Shown piece after piece: positions 36,418 through 45,512 of a DNA stretch of 64,000 nucleotides. Under the pieces are notes generated by a model, which saw nothing but the letters and a program-made list of their open reading frames with translations, searched no databases and was not told the DNA's origin. The DNA is taken from NCBI RefSeq assembly GCF_042687825.1, contig NZ_JBHUQE010000015.1:1-64000 (forward strand), given 5' to 3'. Position 1 is the stretch's first letter. Every line of letters begins with the position of its first letter. A program made the position numbers and the translations under genes. The stretch is from Sedimentitalea sp042687825 (GTDB lineage: Bacteria; Pseudomonadota; Alphaproteobacteria; Rhodobacterales; Rhodobacteraceae).

Positions 36418-37325
36418 GACGCATCCTCGACCATCCAGCGGCACAAGGCACCAAAGCCGATCCCGATCGACGCGGCCTGTTCCGGGGACAGCGACGTCGG
36501 GGTCATGCCCGGCTGGGTGTTGGTCTCCAGCAGCACCAGACCGGCCTCGCCGCGCGCCTCGTCCCAGCGGAAATCGGTGCGGCTGACACCGCGGCACCCC
36601 AGAACATCATGCGCGCGCACGGCGTATTCCATACACAGGTCAAAAATCGGCTGCGGGATGTCGGCGGGCACCACGTGGCGCGAGCCGCCGGGTTTGTACT
36701 TGGCGTCGTAATCGTACCAGCCATCGGTCAGGATGTCGGTCACGGTCAGGGCCTTGTCCCCCATCACCGTGGTGGTCAGCTCACGCCCCGGGACAAAAGC
36801 CTCGACCATCACCTCTGCGGGCATGTCATCGGACAATTGCGGCGGCGCGTCGGCGGCCGCATTGACCAGATAGACCCCGACGGACGAGCCTTCGTTGTTG
36901 GGCTTGACCACATAGGGCGGGTCCATCACGTGTCCCGCCATCACCTGCGCCTTTTCGCAGATCAGACTGTGCACCACCGGCAGACCGGCGGCTTCGTAGG
37001 CCGCTTTGCTGCGTTGCTTGTCCATGGCCAGGGCCGAGGCCAGAACCCCGGAATGGGTATAGGGCAGGCCCAGCCATTCCAGCAGCCCTTGCACACAGCC
37101 ATCTTCGCCCCAGCGGCCATGCAGGGCGTTGAACACCACATCCGGCGATGTGGCACGCAAACGGTCGCAGAGGTCTCGCCCTGCGTCCAGTTCCACGACT
37201 TCAAATCCTTCGCCCCGCAGAGCGGCGGCGCATTCGCGCCCCGTGGACAGAGACACCTCGCGTTCGGCCGAGGGTCCGCCCATCAATACCGCCACTTTCC
37301 GGGGGGTCCTGCTCGGCTGACCCAC
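36405..37325 (-). CDS. ddl: D-alanine--D-alanine ligase
   Basis: Ddl (306 aa) joins two D-alanines for the peptidoglycan stem peptide. The N-terminal VAVLMGGPSAEREVSLSTG, the ATP-grasp block MDPPYVVKPNNEGSSVG and the metal-binding end VLLETNTQPGMT are present. It lies between murB and ftsQ, overlapping the latter. It would be the DdlB-type enzyme of the dcw cluster. Confidence 0.97.
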   Translation of the reverse strand: MGQPSRTPRKVAVLMGGPSAEREVSLSTGRECAAALRGEGFEVVELDAGRDLCDRLRATSPDVVFNALHGRWGEDGCVQGLLEWLGLPYTHSGVLASALAMDKQRSKAAYEAAGLPVVHSLICEKAQVMAGHVMDPPYVVKPNNEGSSVGVYLVNAAADAPPQLSDDMPAEVMVEAFVPGRELTTTVMGDKALTVTDILTDGWYDYDAKYKPGGSRHVVPADIPQPIFDLCMEYAVRAHDVLGCRGVSRTDFRWDEARGEAGLVLLETNTQPGMTPTSLSPEQAASIGIGFGALCRWMVEDASCNR

Positions 37326-37430
37326 GACAAGTGCCTCTGTTTTCCCGGACCTTATGAATGGCCGGTGTTCTTTTCTCCCGCTTACGCCGCGCCCGGTATT
37401 TTGCCTGTCCGGTTGCGCGATCTGGGATGG

Positions 37431-38357
37431 TTATTCACCTGCGGGCTTACCAACCCGCATGATTTCCCACTCTAGCGTGATCCCGCTGGAATCGTAAACC
37501 TTTTTTCGCACCTCTTCGCCCAACCCTTCGAGATCGGCGGCGGTAGCCCCGCCCGTGTTGATCAGGAAATTCGAGTGTTTCTCGCTCATCTGTGCGCCAC
37601 CCCGGCGGGCGCCGCGCATCCCGGCCTGGTCGATCACCTTCCAGGCCTTGAGGTCGTGCACGTCATCGGCCCGGCCGGTGCTGGAAAATCCCGCCGGGTT
37701 GCGAAAGGTCGACCCGGCGCTGCGGTCGCGCGTCGGCTGGGTTTCGTCGCGTTTGCGCAGCTGGTCCTGCATGCGGGCATGCAGCCCCTCTGCCGGCGCG
37801 CGCGCGCCCTGCAGGGTCGCCTCGATCAGCACCGCGCCATCGGGCAGATCGGTCTGGCGATAGCGGAAATTCAGATCCGCCGGGCGCAGGGTGATGATTT
37901 CGCCCGCGCGCGTCACCGCCCTGGCACTGACCAGATGATCGGCGACATAGCTGCCGTAACAGCCGGCATTCATCCGCACGGCGCCGCCGATGCTGCCCGG
38001 AATGGTGCGCAGAAAGGTCAGATCGACGCCGGCATCGGCGGCCTTGCGCGCCACATGCGCATCCAGCGCCGCCGCGCCGGCGGTCACGGTCTCGCCGTCG
38101 ATTTCAATGCCATTGAACCCGCGCCCCAGCCGGATCACCACGGCGCGAATGCCGCCATCGCGCACGATCAGATTGCTGCCGACGCCCATGGGGAAGACCG
38201 GTATCGCAGGGTCGAGTGCGGCCAGAAACTGCGCCAGGTCCTGCGCATCGGCCGGCTGAAACAGCCAGTCCGCCGGCCCGCCAACCCGCAGCCAGGTCAG
38301 GTCGGACAGGTCACGATTCGGCGTCAGTCTGCCGCGCGGGGTCGGGAGGTGGGTCAT
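37431..38357 (-). CDS. murB: UDP-N-acetylenolpyruvoylglucosamine reductase
   Basis: MurB (308 aa) is an FAD enzyme that reduces UDP-GlcNAc-enolpyruvate to UDP-MurNAc. The FAD-binding strand TWLRVGGPADWLFQP, PVFPMGVGSNLIVRDGG and IPGSIGGAVRMNAGCYG, then GSTFRNP with the catalytic Ser, are intact. It lies 105 bp upstream of ddl. Its upstream neighbour on the same strand is an accessory alanine-repeat gene rather than the usual dcw gene. Confidence 0.97.
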   Translation of the reverse strand: MTHLPTPRGRLTPNRDLSDLTWLRVGGPADWLFQPADAQDLAQFLAALDPAIPVFPMGVGSNLIVRDGGIRAVVIRLGRGFNGIEIDGETVTAGAAALDAHVARKAADAGVDLTFLRTIPGSIGGAVRMNAGCYGSYVADHLVSARAVTRAGEIITLRPADLNFRYRQTDLPDGAVLIEATLQGARAPAEGLHARMQDQLRKRDETQPTRDRSAGSTFRNPAGFSSTGRADDVHDLKAWKVIDQAGMRGARRGGAQMSEKHSNFLINTGGATAADLEGLGEEVRKKVYDSSGITLEWEIMRVGKPAGE

Positions 38358-38397
38358 GCATGCTTGCTAGCCAACCTTGGGTCCGGCCACAAGCAGG

Positions 38398-39756
38398 TCA
38401 ACCGCCACCCTTGGACAACAGGTCCTTGGCGGATTTGATGATGGTCCCAGCCTTTTTTGGCGCAAAACACAGTGCACCGACCGCAACACCTGCGTTGACC
38501 GGCAATCCCAACAGTGCCGCAAGATATGCCGACCCTCCGATCAGTCCGAACTGAACGGCCCCTGTCCCGGCCTCCCAAACGCCCTGCACGACCTCATCCG
38601 CCTTTTGTCGCGGCAGTTCGGCCAGCTTTCGGGAATACAGACGCCACAGCTTTTCGGTCTGTGCCGCCTGCGGTTCCGTGACCGGACCAGCAACGGGCAC
38701 AGATTTGCGCATCTGAACGATCGCCTCATGCAGCATCAGATAGACGCCAATTTGGCGGATTGCTTCGTCGCGATCGTCATCATCGCGATAATTGCGCGTT
38801 TGCAGGCGTTCCAGTTCCAGCAGGATCGAGGATTCAATGGCCTCGTAGGTCGGCGGCAATTCCCTTCTGTTGCGCTCCATGGCCTGCCGGACACCCGCCA
38901 CCGTGGGTTGCTGCGCAGATGGCAGCGATTGCAATTGCGCGTCCAATCCCTCGTGGTCGGGTTTAGACCTCTTTGCCTCAAGCTTTGCGATCTCCCGCGC
39001 AATGGCCTGCGGCCCGGCATCCCAGACCGAATTATCGATCAGGGCGATCTGTTCCAGCAGGTCCCAATCGGGCGTGCGACCGGCCAGCGCGTCCTCGTAC
39101 CAATTGATCCAGAACGCCCATTCCGGACCGGTGGCCGTGGTTTTCACTTCTTGCCAAAGTCGCGCAAACGGGGGGGCGTGATCGTGCCACAGCGGGGTCG
39201 AAAAGACATCGCCGCCCTCAGACAGAATCCGGCAATCCTTTTGGATGCAACTCCAACGCAGGGTTCGAGCGGTACCGTCTCCGGCTTCGTCGGCGACGGT
39301 GGCCGCTGCGGCTGTGGCGTTGGCAAAGGAGGTGGTGGCGGTGCATAGGGTGGCGGTGACGAAGGCAGCGTTGGTAATGGAGGCGGTGGCGACGTTGGAT
39401 AAGGGGCCAACGTAGCCGAGAGCAGCGGCTTGGGCGTGGGAAGCGGCTTGGGCGTGGGAAACGACTTGGGCGAGCGAAGCGGTAGCGGCCTCTCTGATCG
39501 CGGTGGTTAGTAGTGGACTAGCAACCCCCGAGATCAGGCAACAGCGCGAAGTCATTAACGCTGTCAAATCCTTTTGCCACACCGTATCCGCCGATGCCTG
39601 GGTCCACCAAATCGGCAGAATTCGCATGGCCGCACGGTGCGCAATGGTTACGGCCACGGCCCGGGCGGCGTCCTCATTCAACCCATTCTCTTTGGGCCAG
39701 TCGGTCAGCCAGGACTGCAGACTGTCCCGATCCTTGATATCGGCGATGTCGATCAT
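38398..39756 (-). CDS. Accessory protein with alanine-rich repeat core, unknown function
   Basis: This 452-residue protein has three parts. The N-terminal 80 residues contain IAHRAAMRILPIWWTQA. The middle (about 85-165) is alanine-rich with a rough five-residue period (SITNA AFVTA TLCTA), reminiscent of pentapeptide-repeat solenoids, and includes 18-base tandem DNA repeats. The C-terminal part contains WAFWINWYEDALAGRTPDWDLLEQIALI, then a hydrophobic end (FGLIGGSAYLAALLGLP). From memory, proteins with this FWIxWY block and a variable Ala-rich core recur in Rhodobacteraceae as hypotheticals of unknown role. It interrupts the dcw cluster between murB and the small membrane genes. Confidence 0.72.
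   Translation of the reverse strand: MIDIADIKDRDSLQSWLTDWPKENGLNEDAARAVAVTIAHRAAMRILPIWWTQASADTVWQKDLTALMTSRCCLISGVASPLLTTAIREAATASLAQVVSHAQAASHAQAAALGYVGPLSNVATASITNAAFVTATLCTATTSFANATAAAATVADEAGDGTARTLRWSCIQKDCRILSEGGDVFSTPLWHDHAPPFARLWQEVKTTATGPEWAFWINWYEDALAGRTPDWDLLEQIALIDNSVWDAGPQAIAREIAKLEAKRSKPDHEGLDAQLQSLPSAQQPTVAGVRQAMERNRRELPPTYEAIESSILLELERLQTRNYRDDDDRDEAIRQIGVYLMLHEAIVQMRKSVPVAGPVTEPQAAQTEKLWRLYSRKLAELPRQKADEVVQGVWEAGTGAVQFGLIGGSAYLAALLGLPVNAGVAVGALCFAPKKAGTIIKSAKDLLSKGGG
39424..39477. repeat. Three tandem 18-bp repeats inside the alanine-rich gene
   Basis: Two exact units (39424-39441 and 39442-39459) and a third diverged unit (39460-39477) encode SHAQAA-type hexapeptides on the minus strand. 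Copy number may vary between strains. Confidence 0.8.
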
Positions 39757-39799
39757 TGCGCCGGACTGTGCTGCGCGGGATGCCGGGCCACGACCCGGA

Positions 39800-40096
39800 C
39801 TATGTGCGCGCGGCGCGGTTGCGCAGGGCGCGGCCGCCCAGGGTGCCCATGATCGCCGCGAACAGCGCTGGAAAGACGCCGCCGGTCAGCCAGACAAAGG
39901 GAACAAAGGCGGTCTCTTCGTCGCCGGGTTGGATCGTGGCAAGCCAGACGATCAGCACCAGCGACACCAGCGACAGCAGGCTGGGCAACAGCCACAGCCA
40001 GCGCCCGGTCAGATAGCGCCCGCTGACAAGCCCGGCAATCGCGCCCAGGATCATCGCGGTCAGGGGCAGAAAGGCAATGGTTCCGGATACGTCCAT
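39800..40096 (-). CDS. Small three-helix membrane protein
   Basis: This 98-residue protein has three hydrophobic segments (about residues 6-26, 32-52 and 65-87). AAGGAG lies seven bases before the ATG. It sits directly after the DUF2484 gene on the same strand, within the stretch between murC and murB, and is likely cotranscribed. I do not recognise a named family. Confidence 0.7.
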   Translation of the reverse strand: MDVSGTIAFLPLTAMILGAIAGLVSGRYLTGRWLWLLPSLLSLVSLVLIVWLATIQPGDEETAFVPFVWLTGGVFPALFAAIMGTLGGRALRNRAART

Positions 40097-40133
40097 GTCG
40101 GTCTCCTTGCGGGTGCGCAGCGGCGCTGCCCAG

Positions 40134-40400
40134 TCAGTTCCTGGGCGCGGTCTTGCCCTGCCACAGGCGTTTTGTCCAGCGGCCCAGATAGATCACCGGC
40201 CAGCGCAGCACCGACATGCCGGCCAGCAGCACCGCCAGCCCGAGCCAGGGACCGTTCTGATAGGTGACATAGCCCAGGATCGGGATGCCGATGGCGATCA
40301 GGGCATAGGCGCGACGCCAGTGATTGTCGCGGCTGGGCAGCATCGCCAGCACATTGGCGGCCAGCGCCCAGAACGCGGCCAGGATCAGCGACGGGGTCAT
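40134..40400 (-). CDS. DUF2484 family membrane protein
   Basis: This 88-residue membrane protein begins MTPSLILAAFWALAANVLAM and has WPVIYLGRW near its end, the pattern of DUF2484 proteins. These occur in the dcw cluster of Rhodobacterales next to murC and murB. The function is unknown. The start at 40400 is preferred to the longer frame (to 40487), which would enter the permease gene. Confidence 0.78.
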   Translation of the reverse strand: MTPSLILAAFWALAANVLAMLPSRDNHWRRAYALIAIGIPILGYVTYQNGPWLGLAVLLAGMSVLRWPVIYLGRWTKRLWQGKTAPRN

Positions 40401-40449
40401 CGGATGTCCCCATTGCGCCGTCGGGTCGGGGAAAAGGCACAAAACGGGT

Positions 40450-41637
40450 TCATAGCATCCCCGCCAGCGCCACGACCAGCGCCGCAAGCGACAGCACCAG
40501 CCCCAGAACCGGCACCGCCAGCGGCACGCGGAACGGCGCCGCCGGGGCGCGGCGTTTCTGCAGGATCAGCGCCAGGTTCACCAGCGCGAACACGGCCAGC
40601 AGGATCGACGAGGTGGTTTCCGCCAGCCGCACCAGCGGCACGAACAGCGCCGCCAGCACGACCAGCCCGCCCAACAGCAGAGTGGCCAGGACCGGCGTGC
40701 CAAAACGCGGATGCGCGTGGTGAAACACCGCCAGCGCCGGGCTGCGCCGGCCCAGACCGAACAGCACCCGGCTTGCCATGACGATCTGCGCCAGAATGCC
40801 GTTCAGGGCGGCAAAGACGGCGATGCCGGCCAGGAACGCGCCATCGCCGCCTTGCCGGGTGCTCCAGACCAGCGCCAGCGGCCCGTCACTGGCCGCCAGC
40901 GCCGAGACCGGCACCGCCCGCACCGCCGCCAGCGCCACCAGGGCATAGATCACCGAGGTCACCGCCAGCGAGATCAGGATGGCGCGCGGCAGGGTGCGGC
41001 TGGGCCGGTCGACCTCTTCGGCCATGTTGACGATGTCCTCGAAACCGATGAAGGCGAAAAACGCCAGCACCGCGCCCATCCCGACCCCCGGCCACGCGAT
41101 CGTCGCCGGCGCCACCCAGTCGGCCGACGGCGGTGCCGCCAGCCCGGCCCAGACCACCAGCACCAGCCCGCCGAACTCGATCACCGTGAACACCGCCACC
41201 AGCGCCAGGCTTTCCAGCACGCCAAAGACCGCGACGGCGGTCAGCGCGATGCCCAGCACCAGAATCGCCGCGGTCGGGTCGATGCCGGTGACATGGGTCA
41301 GATAGCCGACGCCGCCGCGCAGAACCGCACCCGCCGAAACCGTGCCCGCAGCGACGATGGCCAATCCGACCAGCAGCGCCAGCGTCCGGCTGTTCAGCCC
41401 CTGTCCCACATAGGCCGCCTCGCCCGCCGCTTCGGGCAGGCGGGTGGCGTATTCGGCATAGCTGAGCGCCGTGGGCGCGACGATCAGCCCGGCCAGGACA
41501 AAGGCGAGCGGCGCATAGACGCCGGCATCCGCGGCCACCGCGCCGACCAGCACATAGATGCCGGCGCCGACCATGACGCCGACGCCATAGGCGGTCAGCA
41601 ATCCCGGTCCGATCCGGCGTTTCAGCGTTTCGGTCAT
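40450..41637 (-). CDS. APC-superfamily amino acid permease
   Basis: This 395-residue permease has about 11-12 hydrophobic segments and the APC helix 1 motif GVGVMVGAGIYVLVG. FAFIGFEDIVNMAEEVDRPSRTLPRAI (helix 6 to 7) matches the family's FxGFE motif. It probably takes up an amino acid or related compound with protons. It starts 6 bp after the murC stop, so it is cotranscribed with cell-wall genes although it is not a usual dcw gene. The substrate cannot be inferred. Confidence 0.87.
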   Translation of the reverse strand: MTETLKRRIGPGLLTAYGVGVMVGAGIYVLVGAVAADAGVYAPLAFVLAGLIVAPTALSYAEYATRLPEAAGEAAYVGQGLNSRTLALLVGLAIVAAGTVSAGAVLRGGVGYLTHVTGIDPTAAILVLGIALTAVAVFGVLESLALVAVFTVIEFGGLVLVVWAGLAAPPSADWVAPATIAWPGVGMGAVLAFFAFIGFEDIVNMAEEVDRPSRTLPRAILISLAVTSVIYALVALAAVRAVPVSALAASDGPLALVWSTRQGGDGAFLAGIAVFAALNGILAQIVMASRVLFGLGRRSPALAVFHHAHPRFGTPVLATLLLGGLVVLAALFVPLVRLAETTSSILLAVFALVNLALILQKRRAPAAPFRVPLAVPVLGLVLSLAALVVALAGML

Positions 41638-41643
41638 GGCTTG

Positions 41644-43041
41644 TCAGCCTTTCAGACGCTCCGGCAGCGCGTTGGCCCAGGCGCTGATCGTGCCGGCCCC
41701 CAGACAGACGACCATGTCTCCGGGACCGGTCTGTTCGCGCACAAGACGTTCGAGATCTTCCTCGCGATGCAGGGCGCGCGCATGGCGGTGGCCGTGGCGG
41801 ATCAGCCCGGCGACCAGATCGTCGCGGCTGGCGCCCGCAATCGGCTCTTCGCCGGCGGCGAACACCTCGGCGATGGCGACCACGTCGGCATCGTTGAAAC
41901 AGGCGCAGAAATCGTCGAACAGCCCGTGCAGGCGGCTGTAGCGATGCGGCTGGTGCACCGCGATCACCCGGCCCTCGGTGGCCTGGCGCGCGGCTTTCAG
42001 CACCGCGGCGATTTCCACCGGATGGTGGCCGTAATCGTCGATGATCGTGACGCCGTTGGCTTCACCCACCTTGGTAAAGCGGCGGTTGACACCGCCGAAC
42101 CGGGCCAGCGCGTCGCGGATCTCGTCGGTCTTCATGCCCAGATGACGGGCCACGGCGACAGCGGACAGGGCGTTGCTGACATTGTGATCGCCGGGCATCG
42201 GCAGGGTGCAACCGGTGATCACCTTTTCCTCGGCCTGCAGCTGGATATCGAAATGCGCGACACCCGCCTTGTAGGTCAGGTTGATCGCGCGCACATCGGC
42301 CTGGGCGTTGAACCCATAGGTCACCACCCGGCGGTCGCTGATGCGCCCCACCAACGCCTGAACCTCGGGGTGATCCGTGCAGCAGACCGCCAGCCCGTAA
42401 AAGGGGATATTGCTGACGAATTCGTAGAACCCGTCGCGCAGCCGGTCAAAATCGCCCCAATGTTCCATGTGTTCCGGGTCGATATTGGTGACGATGGCGA
42501 TGGTGGCGGGCAGCCGGTTGAAGGTGCCGTCGCTTTCATCCGCCTCGACCACCATCCATTCGCCCTGCCCCATGCGGGCATTGCTGCCATAGGCATGGAT
42601 GATGCCGCCATTGACCACCGTCGGGTCGAAATGACCGGCAACCATCAGTTCGGCCATCATCGTGGTGGTGGTGGTCTTGCCATGGGTGCCGGCGACCGCG
42701 ATGTTGGATTTCAGCCGCATCAGTTCGGCCAGCATTTCGGCCCGGCGCACCACCGGCAAGCCGCGCTGGCGCGCCTCGTCCAGTTCCGGGTTGCCCGGTT
42801 TGATCGCCGACGAAATCACCACCACCTCGGCGGTGCCCAGATTTTCGGCGCGCTGGCCGACCTGAATCGTGGCGCCCAACTTTTCCAGGCGCGCGGTGAT
42901 CTTGCTGGCTTTCAGGTCCGACCCCTGGATCGTGTACCCGAGATTCAGCAGGACCTCGGCGATACCGGACATGCCAATACCGCCGATGCCGACGAAATGG
43001 ATCGGCCCGACATCCATAGGGAGTTTGGTAGCTGCGTTCAT
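41644..43041 (-). CDS. murC: UDP-N-acetylmuramate--L-alanine ligase
   Basis: MurC (465 aa) adds the first amino acid, L-alanine, to UDP-MurNAc. The N-terminal IHFVGIGGIGMSGIAEVL, the ATP loop GTHGKTTTTTMMAEL, EADESDGTF and the C-terminal ligase domain are complete. The start at 43041 has GGAAG seven bases upstream; 43059 is a possible but less typical start. It lies between murG and the permease gene. Confidence 0.97.
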   Translation of the reverse strand: MNAATKLPMDVGPIHFVGIGGIGMSGIAEVLLNLGYTIQGSDLKASKITARLEKLGATIQVGQRAENLGTAEVVVISSAIKPGNPELDEARQRGLPVVRRAEMLAELMRLKSNIAVAGTHGKTTTTTMMAELMVAGHFDPTVVNGGIIHAYGSNARMGQGEWMVVEADESDGTFNRLPATIAIVTNIDPEHMEHWGDFDRLRDGFYEFVSNIPFYGLAVCCTDHPEVQALVGRISDRRVVTYGFNAQADVRAINLTYKAGVAHFDIQLQAEEKVITGCTLPMPGDHNVSNALSAVAVARHLGMKTDEIRDALARFGGVNRRFTKVGEANGVTIIDDYGHHPVEIAAVLKAARQATEGRVIAVHQPHRYSRLHGLFDDFCACFNDADVVAIAEVFAAGEEPIAGASRDDLVAGLIRHGHRHARALHREEDLERLVREQTGPGDMVVCLGAGTISAWANALPERLKG

Positions 43042-43065
43042 GACAGGGCTTCCATCCATCGCGGT

Positions 43066-44160
43066 TCAACCGTTCCTATTCGCCAATTCCGTGACAAGTG
43101 CAACCAGACGCTCTGTCGCGTCGGGCGCGCCGGCCCCCATCGCCGCCCGGCTCATGTGCTGCGCCGCCTGGGGATTGCTCAGAATCGCGGACATCTGTGC
43201 GCTCAGGCTGGCGACGTCCAGGGCGCGCTCGGGTATCAGAATGGCGGCGCCGGCCTCGACCAGGCCGCGGGCGTTGGCGGTCTGATGGTCGCCGGCGGCG
43301 GCGGCATAGGGGATCAGGATCGCCGGCCGCCCGATCACCGTTAGATCGGCGATGCTTGAGGCGCCGGCACGGCTGATCACCAGCTGCGCCTCGCTCATCC
43401 GGCGGGGCACGTCGTGAAAGAACGGTTCGACCTCGGCCTTGATGCCCTGGGCGGCATAGCGGGCGGTGACCCGGTCGATATCCTCGGGGCGGGCCTGATG
43501 CGCGATGCGCAGATGACGGCGGATGTCATCGGGCAACGCCGCGGCGGCGTCAGGCACCACGTCCGACAGGATACGCGCACCCTGGCTGCCGCCCATGACC
43601 AGCACCGACATCGGATAGTCGCCGGGCGGAATATAGGAGGCCCCGGCGCGATCCAGCACCGCGCTGCGCACCGGGTTGCCCACATGCAGCCCCTGCGCGC
43701 CTTCGGGCAACCGGGTCGGCCAGACGCCGCAGGCGACACAGGCCACGCGCGTGGCGAACAGCTGGTTGACCCGGCCCAGCACACCGTTCTGCTCGTGGAT
43801 CAGGCGCGGCAATTTCAGCAGCACCGCCGCCGACAGGGCAGGAATCGACGGATAGCCGCCAAAACCCACCACCACATCGGGGCGGTCGCGCCGCATCCGC
43901 CGTGCCGCGTCCAGCACGCCCAGCGCGATGCGCGGCGCCACCATCGCCTTGGCGACCAGGCCGCCGCGCGCAAAGGTGGCGCTGGAAACCTGGTTGATCT
44001 CGGTGGAATGGGGAAAGCCGCCGGTATAGCGCGCACCGCGCGCATCGGTCGACAACTGCACCCGCCAGCCGCGGTTCAGCATCGCCTCGGCCAGCGCCTG
44101 GGCGGGGAACATGTGCCCGCCGGTCCCCCCGGCGGCGATCAGCAACAGGGGCGTGGTCAT
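43066..44160 (-). CDS. murG: UDP-GlcNAc--undecaprenyl-PP-MurNAc-pentapeptide GlcNAc transferase
   Basis: MurG (364 aa) converts lipid I to lipid II at the inner face of the membrane. The N-terminal glycine loop AAGGTGGHMFPAQALAE and the UDP-GlcNAc-binding block SRAGASSIADLTVIGRPAILIP are present. The ATG overlaps the ftsW stop (ATGA), which indicates tight coupling of flippase-like/polymerase and lipid II synthesis genes. The frame reaches 44532 but that part is inside ftsW. Confidence 0.97.
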   Translation of the reverse strand: MTTPLLLIAAGGTGGHMFPAQALAEAMLNRGWRVQLSTDARGARYTGGFPHSTEINQVSSATFARGGLVAKAMVAPRIALGVLDAARRMRRDRPDVVVGFGGYPSIPALSAAVLLKLPRLIHEQNGVLGRVNQLFATRVACVACGVWPTRLPEGAQGLHVGNPVRSAVLDRAGASYIPPGDYPMSVLVMGGSQGARILSDVVPDAAAALPDDIRRHLRIAHQARPEDIDRVTARYAAQGIKAEVEPFFHDVPRRMSEAQLVISRAGASSIADLTVIGRPAILIPYAAAAGDHQTANARGLVEAGAAILIPERALDVASLSAQMSAILSNPQAAQHMSRAAMGAGAPDATERLVALVTELANRNG

Positions 44161-45323
44161 CTGCCGCCCCCGCGCAGCAGATCGGCGATCTCGCCCTGCG
44201 GGCGGCTGCGGGTAAAGGCCAGCAGCATGCCCACGGCGATGCCGCCGGCGATCAGCGACGAGCCGCCATAGCTGACAAAGGGCAGCGTCATGCCCTTGGC
44301 CGGCAACAGCCGCACGGCGACGCCCATGTTGATCATCGCCTGCACGCCAAAGACGCAGGCCAGACCGGTGCCCGCCAGACGGATGAACGGATCGCGCTCG
44401 CGCATCAGCCGGAACAGCGAGCGCAGAACGATCAGCGCATAGAGCGCGATGATGATCAGCACCAGGACCAGTCCGTATTCCTCGGCCGCGACGGCGACGA
44501 TGAAATCGGTATGGGCATCGGGCAGCGACCATTTTACCTGCCCCTCGCCGACGCCGACACCGAACAGACCGCCCTCGCGGATGGCGTTGGTCGCGTACCC
44601 CAGCTGGGTGGTCGGATCGACATCGGGGTTAAGAAAGCCATCGATGCGGCGGGCGAAATGCTCGGAACTGGAATAGGCCAGCGTGCCGCCCAGCACCACC
44701 AGAACCGCCATGCCGACCAGCAGCAGCATGGGCGCGCCGGCGACGAAATACATGACGCCCCAGCCAAACAGGATCAGACAGGCCTGGCCGAAATCCGGTT
44801 GCAGCACCAGCATCATCACGATCGCCAGGCACAGGGCAAAGGACCAGGCGGTACCCGGCGGCCCGTTGATCTGCTGGCTGGCGGCCAGCATCCAGGCCGC
44901 AGCGACGATGAATCCGGGCTTCAGGAATTCCGAGGGCTGCACGCTGGCAAAGCCCAGCGAGTACCAGCGCACCGCGCCCTTGCCGAAATCGGTGCCCAGA
45001 ACCGGCAGCAGCGCCAAAGCGACAAAGGCACCGAGAAACCCGATCACTGCCAGCCGCCGCACCAGCGTCGGCGACATCATCGAGGTCAGCAGCATTGCGA
45101 TCAGCGCGGCGCCGCCGAAAATTGCCTGCCGGGTGACATAGTGGAATGGCTCGAACCCGTTGCGCGCCGCCAGCGGCGGCGACGCGGCCAGCCCCAGCAG
45201 CAAACCGACCACGAACAGCATCAACACGCAGCCCATCGACCACTTGTCCAATGTCCGCCACCATTTTGGAAGGATGGGTTCGCCGCCCCGTTCGGGGACC
45301 GCGCCATAGACCATTTCTGTCAT
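44157..45323 (-). CDS. ftsW: Peptidoglycan polymerase FtsW
   Basis: FtsW (388 aa) is a SEDS-family septal peptidoglycan glycosyltransferase that works with FtsI. About ten membrane helices are visible. The SEDS motifs include QPSEFLKPGF, then FVAGAPMLLLVG and the late KGMTLPFVSYGGSS. The gene begins the second half of the divided cluster. Upstream on the opposite strand is the flavoprotein gene, so ftsW-murG-murC need a promoter in the 189-bp divergent gap. Confidence 0.97.
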   Translation of the reverse strand: MTEMVYGAVPERGGEPILPKWWRTLDKWSMGCVLMLFVVGLLLGLAASPPLAARNGFEPFHYVTRQAIFGGAALIAMLLTSMMSPTLVRRLAVIGFLGAFVALALLPVLGTDFGKGAVRWYSLGFASVQPSEFLKPGFIVAAAWMLAASQQINGPPGTAWSFALCLAIVMMLVLQPDFGQACLILFGWGVMYFVAGAPMLLLVGMAVLVVLGGTLAYSSSEHFARRIDGFLNPDVDPTTQLGYATNAIREGGLFGVGVGEGQVKWSLPDAHTDFIVAVAAEEYGLVLVLIIIALYALIVLRSLFRLMRERDPFIRLAGTGLACVFGVQAMINMGVAVRLLPAKGMTLPFVSYGGSSLIAGGIAVGMLLAFTRSRPQGEIADLLRGGGR

Positions 45324-45512
45324 GGTTTACCGCCGTTTCTGCCTCTGCCCGCCCCTTTTCGGGGTCTGTGATCAAAAGGCTACAACAAAACACTGGGTCA
45401 GGCCAGAGCCTTCGGCGGGCAACGGCACCGAATCGCCACAGCGTCGTGGTCGTGGCGCCGCGACAAGCGCTGGCGCTTTGCATTGCCTGTCCACGGGGCG
45501 TAAAGCGCCCAC

